Below are positions 1-7,652 of a DNA stretch of 38,935 bases, piece by piece. Source of the stretch: Acidobacteriaceae bacterium (lineage in GTDB: Bacteria; Acidobacteriota; Terriglobia; Terriglobales; Acidobacteriaceae). Under the pieces are notes generated by a model. The model was not told the DNA's origin. It saw only the letters and a list, made by a program, of their open reading frames with translations, and searched no databases. Where the stretch lies: the NCBI GenBank assembly GCA_003151985.1, contig PLZC01000101.1, forward strand, positions 171-39,105, read 5' to 3'. Each line of letters starts with the position of its first letter. The stretch's first letter is position 1. Both the position numbers and the translations under genes were made by a program.

Positions 1-981
<981 letters not shown>

Positions 982-2451
982 GTGCGTAATTTCAGATTGG
1001 CAAAAATGGTCTGCATTGTGGCTGCGCTGTGCGCCGCAAGTGCAATCTCCTCACCTGCGCAAACCCTTACCGTGCTTGCGAATTTCGGCGTGAACAGTGG
1101 TTCGTCTCCGCAAGGGCCACTGGCTCAGGGTGTCGATGGAAATTTGTATGGGGCAACCACTTTCGGAGGGTCCGGCACTCTGAGCATCGGTTCCATCTTT
1201 GACGTCACCCCAGGGGGAGAGTTGACGACCGTCTATAACTTTTGTTCGAAGAAGCACTGCAATGACGGCAGCGAGCCGAATTCCGGACTTCTGCTGGCCG
1301 CCGACGGAAACTTTTACGGTTTGGCCTCTAGTAGTGGGCTCTATGGAAACGGGACGATGTTCCGACTGACGCCTGCAGGCAATCTCACTACGATTTACAA
1401 CTTCTGCTCTCAAACCAACTGCGCCGACGGCGGCTACCCGGAAAGATGGTTGGCCCAGGGGACGAACGGCTTCTATGGCGTAACCGGCGGTTGGGGAGCC
1501 TATGGCTTTGGCACCGTCTTTGTGATCAACCAGGCAGGTACATTGACTACACTCCACAGCTTTTGTCCCAGCAGGGATGGCAGCAACTGTCCGGACGGCC
1601 GGAACCCGCAAGGCGGGCTCATCCAGGCCAGCAATGGAAACTTCTACGGAACCACAAACGAGGGTGGAGTCAATGGCTATCAGGGTGGCACGATCTTTGA
1701 AATCACCCCGGCTGGCCAGCTGACGACGCTTTACAGTTTCTGCTCGAAAGCGAACTGCGCTGATGGCGCCACTCCCAACGGTCTGATGCAAGCGGCGAAT
1801 GGGAACTTTTACGGCGCAACCTATGCTGGTGGCACAACGGGTTGTAACGGCAATGGCTGTGGCACGATCTTTGAAATGACTGCTGCCGGCAAGCTGACTA
1901 CGCTCTACACCTTCTGCAAGAAATCAGGCTGTGTTGACGGTTGGGGCCCGTCTACGATCTCACAGGGCACAGACGGGAATCTTTATGGGACATCGGTGGG
2001 CGGAACCTTTGGCCAAGGCACGATCTTTAGAATCACCCCGTCAGGCGAGTTCACGTCACTCTACAACTTTTGTACGTCGGAAACGAGCTGTCCCGAAGGA
2101 CGGCTCCCAGAAACGGGGGTGTCTCAAGCCACCGATGGCAATTTCTACGGGACCACCGTCGCCGACGGAGCTTATGGCTATGGCACGGTCTTTAGCTTGT
2201 CGATGGGTCTGGGACCGTTCGTCAAAACGGCTCCAGCCGCCGCCAGAATCGGAACGAAGATCATTATCCTGGGAAACAATCTGACGGGCACGACCAGCGT
2301 GAGTTTCAACGGCACTGCGGCAGCGTTCACCGTTGCTTCCGATACCGAAATCACCGCTACGGTGCCAGGCGGGGCAACTACCGGCACGGTCCAGGTGGTG
2401 ACTCTGGGTGGGACGCTTAACAGCAACGTGTCATTCCGCGTCACGAAGTAA
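982..2451 (+). CDS. Secreted tandem-repeat beta-propeller (GloVer type) with C-terminal IPT/TIG domain
   Basis: This is a predicted exported protein of unknown role. I start it at GTG 982, because AAAGGAG lies 6 nt upstream and the product then opens with a clean signal peptide (basic start, VCIVAALCAASAIS core, cleavage near SPAQ). An in-frame ATG at 931 is a possible longer start but has no such support. Residues 30-405 hold seven repeats of about 50-60 residues built around DGNFYG / GGxxGxGTIFxITPxGxLTTLYxFC; this pattern matches the GloVer tandem repeats common in Acidobacteria. Six repeats also carry a conserved FC...C-[DE]-G cysteine pair, compatible with one disulfide per blade after export. 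The last 80 residues resemble an IPT/TIG immunoglobulin-like fold. A hairpin terminator follows at 2479. The likely location is the cell surface or periplasm; ligand unknown. Confidence 0.85.
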   Translation: MRNFRLAKMVCIVAALCAASAISSPAQTLTVLANFGVNSGSSPQGPLAQGVDGNLYGATTFGGSGTLSIGSIFDVTPGGELTTVYNFCSKKHCNDGSEPNSGLLLAADGNFYGLASSSGLYGNGTMFRLTPAGNLTTIYNFCSQTNCADGGYPERWLAQGTNGFYGVTGGWGAYGFGTVFVINQAGTLTTLHSFCPSRDGSNCPDGRNPQGGLIQASNGNFYGTTNEGGVNGYQGGTIFEITPAGQLTTLYSFCSKANCADGATPNGLMQAANGNFYGATYAGGTTGCNGNGCGTIFEMTAAGKLTTLYTFCKKSGCVDGWGPSTISQGTDGNLYGTSVGGTFGQGTIFRITPSGEFTSLYNFCTSETSCPEGRLPETGVSQATDGNFYGTTVADGAYGYGTVFSLSMGLGPFVKTAPAAARIGTKIIILGNNLTGTTSVSFNGTAAAFTVASDTEITATVPGGATTGTVQVVTLGGTLNSNVSFRVTK

Positions 2452-2478
2452 CTTAGAACAATTCGGATCCACAGAAGA

Positions 2479-2508
2479 AGCCGCCTCTCGTCGGGCGGCT
2501 CCTTTCTT
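2479..2508 (+). terminator. Intrinsic terminator after the propeller gene
   Basis: A perfect 7-bp stem, AGCCGCC / GGCGGCT, with an 8-nt loop is followed by CCTTTCTT, 27 nt after the stop codon at 2451. The T-tract is imperfect, so termination strength is uncertain. Confidence 0.65.
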
Positions 2509-2545
2509 CGTGGAGCTGTACTACATAGCATCCGTGCCGTCCAAC

Positions 2546-2561
2546 TGTGACCCGAGTCACC
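2546..2561. promoter_or_regulatory. CRP/FNR-like operator, site 1
   Basis: TGTGACCCGAGTCACC is a GTGA-N6-TCAC palindrome of the kind bound by CRP/FNR-family regulators. It lies upstream of the small zinc-ribbon gene (start 2674). A possible -10, TCTAAT at 2605-2610, would place it near -62, a class I position. It is the least perfect of the four related sites in this window. Confidence 0.5.
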
Positions 2562-2673
2562 ATCCCCAGCGACCCTTGTCACTGCCCCAGAACCGTCCCT
2601 GTCCTCTAATGGAGCAGCGGGAACGGTGCAGAACTGCACGCCCCGTGATATTCCCCGATCGTGAGGCCCAGTA

Positions 2674-2925
2674 ATGGTGAACGACGACGTTGTAAAATGT
2701 CCGCTGTGCGGCGGATTCACCCACATTGAAAAGACCGAACTCCGCGAGGCCTTGAAGAACCCTCGCCTGCGCGAACAGGTCGAACTCTATATTGCCGAAC
2801 TTCTCAAGTCTCCGGTGGAGGATCTTGCCAGCGTCGGCGCCACCCAGTCGGGCCGCGACTTCCAGAAAGACGTGCACAGCTGGAATCCCTGCGTGCCCAT
2901 GTGGAAGAGAAGTCCGAAAGAATAG
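2674..2925 (+). CDS. Small zinc-ribbon-like protein, function unknown
   Basis: An 83-residue soluble protein. Near its N-terminus it has CPLCGG (Cys9, Cys12), a typical zinc-knuckle half. A helical middle follows (LREALKNPRLREQVELYIAELL), then a conserved-looking tail with a third cysteine (WNPCVPMW) and KRSPKE. No catalytic motif is visible. The ATG at 2674 has only a weak GTGAGG ribosome site. Two features argue that it is real: the codon-like composition, and the CRP/FNR-like operator about 120 bp upstream that it shares in type with neighbouring genes. It may be a single-gene unit, with 219 bp before the malic enzyme. I do not recognise a named family; regulatory or metal-dependent binding is only a guess. 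Confidence 0.65.
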   Translation: MVNDDVVKCPLCGGFTHIEKTELREALKNPRLREQVELYIAELLKSPVEDLASVGATQSGRDFQKDVHSWNPCVPMWKRSPKE

Positions 2926-3041
2926 GGCCCATGTCGCTGGTCTGGCTCAGGGTGTCCGGGTTGCGGACCAAAGTCTCCGCAACTCAACCTGAAGCCGACT
3001 GGAATGGTGGTCCCGGCGGCAACTCTACGCTCACCACGGAA

Positions 3042-3057
3042 TGTGATCTCAATCACA
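3042..3057. promoter_or_regulatory. CRP/FNR-like operator, site 2 (malic enzyme)
   Basis: TGTGATCTCAATCACA matches TGTGA-N6-TCACA perfectly. A -10-like TATACC at 3079-3084 predicts a start near 3091, which places the site centre (3049.5) at -41.5, the class II activator position. The malic enzyme ATG follows at 3145. Confidence 0.7.
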
Positions 3058-3144
3058 GCCCATTAACCACCCCGGGCATATACCCAAGAGTGTGGGTAGC
3101 CACGGATGGCAGCAGTTCGCGCCCGCGAACCGCACGGAGGAATC

Positions 3145-5457
3145 ATGTTAATCAGCAAGCAGCAGGCGCTCGATTATCACAATGGGGAGCGCCCGGGAAA
3201 GATTGAAGTCACGCCGACCAAGCCCTGCCGCACGCAGCGCGATCTCAGCCTCGCCTATACGCCCGGCGTCGCCGAGCCCTGTCTCGAAATTCAGAAGAAT
3301 CCCCAGGACGCCTACAAATACACCGGCCGCGGCAATCTGGTCGCAGTGGTGAGCAATGGCACGGCGGTGCTCGGCTTGGGTGACATCGGCGCGCTCGCCG
3401 GAAAGCCCGTCATGGAGGGCAAAGCGGTCCTGTTCAAACGCTTTGCCGATGTCGACGTCTTCGACATCGAAGTGAACAGCAAAAATCCCGAAGAGATCAT
3501 CAAGCTCTGCCAGTTGCTCGAACCCACGTTCGGGGGGATCAACCTCGAAGACATCAAAGCCCCCGACTGCTTCCAGATCGAGGAAGAACTGCGTAAGACC
3601 ATGAAGATTCCCGTCTTCCACGACGACCAGCACGGGACCGCGATCATTTCTGGCGCGGCCCTGCTGAATGCTCTCGAAGTGGTGGGCAAAGACATAAGCA
3701 AAGTGCGCGTGGTCTTCAACGGCGCTGGCGCGGCCGGAATTGCCTGCGCCGAACACTATGTGCAACTGGGCGTGAAGCGCGAGAACATCATCCTCTGCGA
3801 CACCAAAGGCGTCGTCTACAAAGGCCGCAAAAGTGGCATGAATAAATATAAAGACCGCTTCGTGCAAGACACGCCGCTGCGCACCCTGGCCGAAGCGCTG
3901 GTTGGCGCGGATGTTTTTGCGGGGCTCTCGGTCAAAGGCGCCCTCGACCAGGATATGGTCCGCTCCATGGCGCCCGACCCGATCGTTTTCGCCATGGCGA
4001 ACCCCGATCCGGAAATTACCTACGAAGAAGCCAAGGCCGCCCGTCCCGACGTCATCATTGCCACCGGACGCTCCGACTATCCCAACCAGGTCAACAACGT
4101 TCTCGGGTTCCCGTTTATTTTCCGCGGAGCGCTCGATGTACGCGCGACGGCCATCAATGAAGAGATGAAGCTGGCCGCCACACACGCGCTGGCCGATCTA
4201 GCCAAAGAAGACGTTCCGGATTCCGTGTGTCGCGCCTACGGTGTGGCCCGTCTGCAGTTTGGCCGCGAGTATCTCATTCCGAAACCTTTCGATCCGCGCG
4301 TGCTGATGTGGGAAGCCTCCGCCGTGGCCGAAGCCGCCATGCGCAGCGGCGTCGCCCAGGTACCCGTCGATCTCAAAACCTATCGCGGGCAACTCGAACG
4401 CCGGTTAGGCAAGGCCTACGAAGTCTCGCGCACCATGATTCACAAGGCGCAGGCCAATCCCAAGCAGGTTGTATTCCCTGAGGGAGACAACGAGAAGATT
4501 CTGCGCGCCTGTCGTGTGCTGGTCGAAGAAAAAATCGGCCATCCCATCCTGCTCGGTGAGCCCGCCAGGATTGAGAGCCGGGCGCATGAACTCGGCGTGG
4601 ATCTGGAAGGCATGAAGATTGTCGATCCGGCCACATCGGATCATCGTGAAGACTATATTCAGGAACTCTTTCGCCTGCGCCAGCGCCGTGGAGTCACGCT
4701 GCAGGAAGCCCAGACGCTGATCAACAACCGCAACGTCTTCGGCTCAATGATGGTTCGCATGGGCGACGCCGATGCCCTCGTCTCTGGCGTGACCCAGCAT
4801 TTCCCAGACACCATTCGTCCCGCTCTGCAGATCGTCCGCATGCGCGAGGGCCTGCACCGCGTATCCGGCTGCTACGCCGTCATCACCCGCAAGGGAGAAG
4901 TCTTCTTCCTCGCCGATGCCAGCGTGAACATCGAGCCAACAGCCGAAGATCTGGTCGAGATCGCGCTCTGCACGGCCCACATGGCGCGCCGCTTCGACCT
5001 CATCCCCCGCGTTGCCATGCTTTCGTTCTCCAGCTTCGGCGGCGTCGATCACCCTATTTGCACCAAGGTGCGCAAGGCTGTGGAACTGATCAAGTTCGCC
5101 GACCCCACCCTGATCGTCGACGGAGAAATCATGGCCGACGAGGCCCTCTCTCCCGAGATCATCGAAGAGCAGTATCCATTTAGCTCCCTGAAGGGCGGCG
5201 CCAACGTACTCATTTTCCCCGACCTCGCATCCGCCAATATTGCAACGAAATTGGTGGCGAAGATCGGCGGCGGCGAACTGATCGGCCCGATTCTGATGGG
5301 CATGAGCCGCCCGGTCCACGTGCTGCAACGTTCCGCAACGGTCGAAGTCGTGGTCAATGTGGCCGCGATCGCGGTCGTCGATGCGCAGGAAAACGGCACC
5401 TACGCGCACCCCCACGTGCACGTGTCAGTAGAGCCAGAGTTGGTTGGCGAAGACTAG
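3145..5457 (+). CDS. maeB: NADP-type malic enzyme fused to a phosphotransacetylase-like domain
   Basis: Decarboxylates malate to pyruvate while reducing NAD(P)+, feeding pyruvate and reducing power to biosynthesis; cytosolic. The ATG at 3145 is chosen because CGGAGG lies just upstream and homologues start at this point; an in-frame ATG at 3106 is less likely. The protein has 770 residues, the usual MaeB size. The malic domain shows [10 protein letters not shown] (catalytic Tyr38), EGKAVLFK (Lys93), HDDQHGTA with metal-binding Asp160/Asp161, and the nucleotide loop GAGAAGIA at 193-200. From about residue 425 to the end lies a PTA_PTB-type domain ([29 protein letters not shown]). In E. coli MaeB this domain is regulatory rather than a working acetyltransferase, and the same is inferred here. 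A CRP/FNR-like site at about -41.5 suggests activation by catabolite, redox or nitrosative signals. Confidence 0.95.
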   Translation: MLISKQQALDYHNGERPGKIEVTPTKPCRTQRDLSLAYTPGVAEPCLEIQKNPQDAYKYTGRGNLVAVVSNGTAVLGLGDIGALAGKPVMEGKAVLFKRFADVDVFDIEVNSKNPEEIIKLCQLLEPTFGGINLEDIKAPDCFQIEEELRKTMKIPVFHDDQHGTAIISGAALLNALEVVGKDISKVRVVFNGAGAAGIACAEHYVQLGVKRENIILCDTKGVVYKGRKSGMNKYKDRFVQDTPLRTLAEALVGADVFAGLSVKGALDQDMVRSMAPDPIVFAMANPDPEITYEEAKAARPDVIIATGRSDYPNQVNNVLGFPFIFRGALDVRATAINEEMKLAATHALADLAKEDVPDSVCRAYGVARLQFGREYLIPKPFDPRVLMWEASAVAEAAMRSGVAQVPVDLKTYRGQLERRLGKAYEVSRTMIHKAQANPKQVVFPEGDNEKILRACRVLVEEKIGHPILLGEPARIESRAHELGVDLEGMKIVDPATSDHREDYIQELFRLRQRRGVTLQEAQTLINNRNVFGSMMVRMGDADALVSGVTQHFPDTIRPALQIVRMREGLHRVSGCYAVITRKGEVFFLADASVNIEPTAEDLVEIALCTAHMARRFDLIPRVAMLSFSSFGGVDHPICTKVRKAVELIKFADPTLIVDGEIMADEALSPEIIEEQYPFSSLKGGANVLIFPDLASANIATKLVAKIGGGELIGPILMGMSRPVHVLQRSATVEVVVNVAAIAVVDAQENGTYAHPHVHVSVEPELVGED

Positions 5458-5464
5458 GAAGTGC

Positions 5465-5541
5465 AAGGTTTCAGAGTTTCAACGTTTCAAAGTGCATCGG
5501 GTTTTGTCTTTGAAACCTTCGAAACCTTGAAACTTTGAAAC
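5465..5541. repeat. Imperfect inverted repeat of TTTGAAAC units
   Basis: The left arm (5465-5492) carries three GTTTCAA-type units and the right arm (5508-5541) four TTGAAAC-type units, so the transcript can fold into a long AT-rich hairpin. It fills most of the gap between the malic enzyme stop and the aminotransferase ribosome site. It may act as an attenuator or terminator, or be a mobile palindromic repeat; sequence alone does not decide. Confidence 0.6.
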
Positions 5542-5566
5542 TTTCTCTGCGAGGAGGCATTCGCGC

Positions 5567-6823
5567 ATGTCCACGCTCTGGAAGTCGCGGTACGCGCAAC
5601 GTACGCTCGGAGTCAAGAGCTCCGCCATCCGCGAACTTCTGAAAGTCACACAAAAGCCTGAAATCATCTCGTTCGGCGGCGGCCTACCTGCCCCCGACGT
5701 CTTCCCGGTCAAGCGCTTCGAGGAAGCCTGCCACAAAGTCCTCACCGAGCACGGCGCCGAGGCTCTGCAATATTCCGCCACTGAGGGCTACCAACCCTTA
5801 CGGGAGATGATCGCGCACAACCTGGCACGCTATGGCATCGTCGCCAGCGCTGAGAACGTCCTTATTACTTCCGGATCGCAACAAGCTCTCGATCTGATCG
5901 GCAAATTGCTCATCAATCGCGGCGACCGCGTCCTGGTCGAAGCCCCCACCTACCTTGGCGCCCTGCAGGCGTTCAACGTCTACGGCGCGCAATATGTTTC
6001 CGTCCCGGTCGACGATGACGGCCTGCTCACCGACCAACTCGATCCCAGCTTACGCGCCGGTCCTAAGTTCATGTATGTGCTCCCGAACTTCCAGAACCCC
6101 GCGGGAGTCACGCTCTCCGAAGGTCGCCGCCACCAACTCATTCTGCTTGCCGACAAATACGGCATCCCCATTATCGAAGATGATCCCTATGGCCAGCTGC
6201 GCTACGAAGGTCAGCACATCTCGCCGCTCGTGGTGCTCGACCGCGAGAACCTGCGCCGGGACAACGGATTCACTCTCGGCAACGTCATCTACCTGAGCAC
6301 CTTCTCGAAGACGTTGGCCCCGGGAATCCGTCTAGCGTGGATCGTCGCTCCCGAAGATGTGATCAGCAAACTGGTGCAACTGAAGCAGGCCGCCGACCTG
6401 CACACCTCCACCTTCAACCAGTATGTCGCGTATGAGGTCGCCCGCGACGGCTTCCTCGATCAGCACGTCAAGCTGATTCGCCAGGTCTATCGCGAGCGCC
6501 GCGACGCCATGCTCAACGCTTTGCATGAATACTTCCCACCAGAAGTGACGTGGACTCATCCGCAGGGCGGCCTCTTCCTTTGGGTGAACATGCCGGAAGG
6601 CAACGATTCGCAAACGCTGCTGACCGCGGCCCTGGCCGAGAATGTCGCGTTCGTTCCCGGCGGACCGTTCTACGCGAACAACGGGCACGAGGGCGGCCAC
6701 CACATGCGTCTGAACTTCTCATACTGTCAGCCTGACGTGATCCATGAGGGCATCCGCCGCCTGTCGGTCGCCGTAAAGATGCAGCTGCGCGGAAGCCATC
6801 ATCCGTCATCTGTCGGTCAGTAG
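5567..6823 (+). CDS. PLP-dependent aminotransferase, LysN/MocR-like class I
   Basis: A fold-type I aminotransferase of 418 residues. It resembles the LysN / 2-aminoadipate aminotransferase group, which moves amino groups between amino acids and 2-oxoglutarate. Visible marks are ISFGGGLPAPDVFP near the N-terminus, ALQYSATEGYQPLRE, the PLP-stacking segment SGSQQALD, PNFQNPAGVTLS, EDDPYGQLRY, and the cofactor lysine Lys248 in STFSKTLAPGIRLAW. The C-terminal PQGGLFLWV and MRLNFSY (arginine for substrate carboxylate) complete the family pattern. GAGGAGG lies 9 nt before the ATG. There is no MocR-type DNA-binding domain, so it is an enzyme only. The substrate (aminoadipate, aromatic or branched-chain amino acids) cannot be fixed from sequence. 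A hairpin-forming repeat separates it from the malic enzyme, so joint transcription is uncertain. Confidence 0.9.
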   Translation: MSTLWKSRYAQRTLGVKSSAIRELLKVTQKPEIISFGGGLPAPDVFPVKRFEEACHKVLTEHGAEALQYSATEGYQPLREMIAHNLARYGIVASAENVLITSGSQQALDLIGKLLINRGDRVLVEAPTYLGALQAFNVYGAQYVSVPVDDDGLLTDQLDPSLRAGPKFMYVLPNFQNPAGVTLSEGRRHQLILLADKYGIPIIEDDPYGQLRYEGQHISPLVVLDRENLRRDNGFTLGNVIYLSTFSKTLAPGIRLAWIVAPEDVISKLVQLKQAADLHTSTFNQYVAYEVARDGFLDQHVKLIRQVYRERRDAMLNALHEYFPPEVTWTHPQGGLFLWVNMPEGNDSQTLLTAALAENVAFVPGGPFYANNGHEGGHHMRLNFSYCQPDVIHEGIRRLSVAVKMQLRGSHHPSSVGQ

Positions 6824-6860
6824 AGTAGCGCCGCCGCCCGGCGGGCGTCTCGCCCGCCGT
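6824..6860. repeat. REP-like double hairpin, copy 2
   Basis: It begins AGTAGCGCCGCC directly after the aminotransferase stop codon (TAG at 6821-6823). Its main hairpin is GGCGGGCG/CGCCCGCC with a TCT loop. It is related to the copies at 672 and 7595. Its position makes it a candidate 3'-end stabiliser or terminator for the aminotransferase transcript. Confidence 0.7.
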
Positions 6861-6873
6861 GCTGACCACCACC

Positions 6874-6889
6874 AGTGATCCCAATCACA
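6874..6889. promoter_or_regulatory. CRP/FNR-like operator, site 3 (nine-cysteine protein)
   Basis: AGTGATCCCAATCACA has perfect GTGA-N6-TCAC half sites. It sits 140 bp before the ATG at 7029. A CACAAT -10-like box at 6913-6918 would place the site centre near -42 to -44. Confidence 0.65.
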
Positions 6890-6972
6890 TTTTCGGGTGA
6901 TGGAGGGCACCGCACAATCAACGTCTCGCACTCATCCTGTAAATGCCCAGACTGGGGCGTACCAGTCGTTTT

Positions 6973-7007
6973 GCTGAAAGCTGATAGCTGATAGCTGACG
7001 GCTGACA
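6973..7007. repeat. Short tandem repeat, five 7-bp GCTGANN units
   Basis: Five units (GCTGAAA, GCTGATA twice, GCTGACG, GCTGACA) lie in the leader just upstream of the ribosome site of the gene at 7029. Similar slippage-prone heptads are common between genes in this type of genome. An effect on translation is possible but unproven. Confidence 0.7.
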
Positions 7008-7028
7008 GCCGCCTTCCGGAGGTGCTCC

Positions 7029-7595
7029 ATGACGGTCACACAGTTCATTACATTTGTCGTCGTTGCGCTGGCAGCTGGTCTCTTCGTTTTTCGTGCCATC
7101 CCCGGAATCCGAGCCTATTTCAGCTATCGCGGAAAACGCCTCATCACTTGTCCCGAGACCCACGAACCGGAAGCCGTGGACGTTGCCGCCGGTGAAGCCG
7201 CTGTCGGAGCCTTCCTCGCTGAGCCAACGCTGCGTCTGAAGGAATGTTCGCGCTGGCCCGAGCGTCAGGATTGCGGCCAGGAATGCCTGAGCCAGATCGA
7301 GGTCGGTCCCGCCAACTGCCTGGTCTGGAACATCGTCGCGCAATGGTACGAAGGGAAGAGCTGCGCGTTCTGCCACAAGCCGATCGGCGAGCTTCATCAT
7401 CTGGATCACGCGCCTGCATTGCTGGGCCCGGATTTCAAGACCACCGAGTGGCGCGAGTTCCGCCCCGAACAGCTTCCCGATGTTTTCTCCAGATACCAAC
7501 CGGTTTGCTGGAACTGCCACGTGGCCGAGACGTTTCGGCGCCTGCATCCCGAACTGGTAGTGGACCGGGCTTTCGAGCCCAAGCGAACGATGTAA
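7029..7595 (+). CDS. Membrane-anchored nine-cysteine protein with two CXXCH motifs, function unknown
   Basis: A 188-residue protein. Residues 4-23 form one hydrophobic segment (FITFVVVALAAGLFVF), an N-terminal anchor that may leave the rest outside or inside. The remainder holds nine cysteines: C41 (CPETHEP), C73, C82, C86, C97, then C112-AF-C115-H116 and C160-WN-C163-H164. The last two fit the c-type heme consensus CXXCH, so a diheme cytochrome is possible. However, the spread of the other cysteines and the nearby histidines (HHLDH) fits zinc or iron-sulfur binding equally well. I do not recognise a characterised family. GGAGG lies 6 nt before the ATG. A CRP/FNR-like operator and a possible -10 lie upstream, and the convergent neighbour also has a CXXCH motif, so a redox-linked role is inferred. 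Confidence 0.8.
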   Translation: MTVTQFITFVVVALAAGLFVFRAIPGIRAYFSYRGKRLITCPETHEPEAVDVAAGEAAVGAFLAEPTLRLKECSRWPERQDCGQECLSQIEVGPANCLVWNIVAQWYEGKSCAFCHKPIGELHHLDHAPALLGPDFKTTEWREFRPEQLPDVFSRYQPVCWNCHVAETFRRLHPELVVDRAFEPKRTM

Positions 7596-7646
7596 GTAGC
7601 GCCGGCATCCTGCCGGCTGTCGCGAGGCCATCTTGGCCTCGCAGGC
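7595..7646. repeat. REP-like double hairpin, copy 3, between convergent genes
   Basis: It starts at the last base of the upstream stop codon and reads AGTAGCGCCGGCATCC. It forms GCCGGC/GCCGGC and then GCGAGGCCA/TGGCCTCGC around TCT. It ends a few bases before the stop of the minus-strand gene at 7653, so it is well placed as a two-way transcription barrier. Confidence 0.75.
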
Positions 7647-7652
7647 GAGTCC

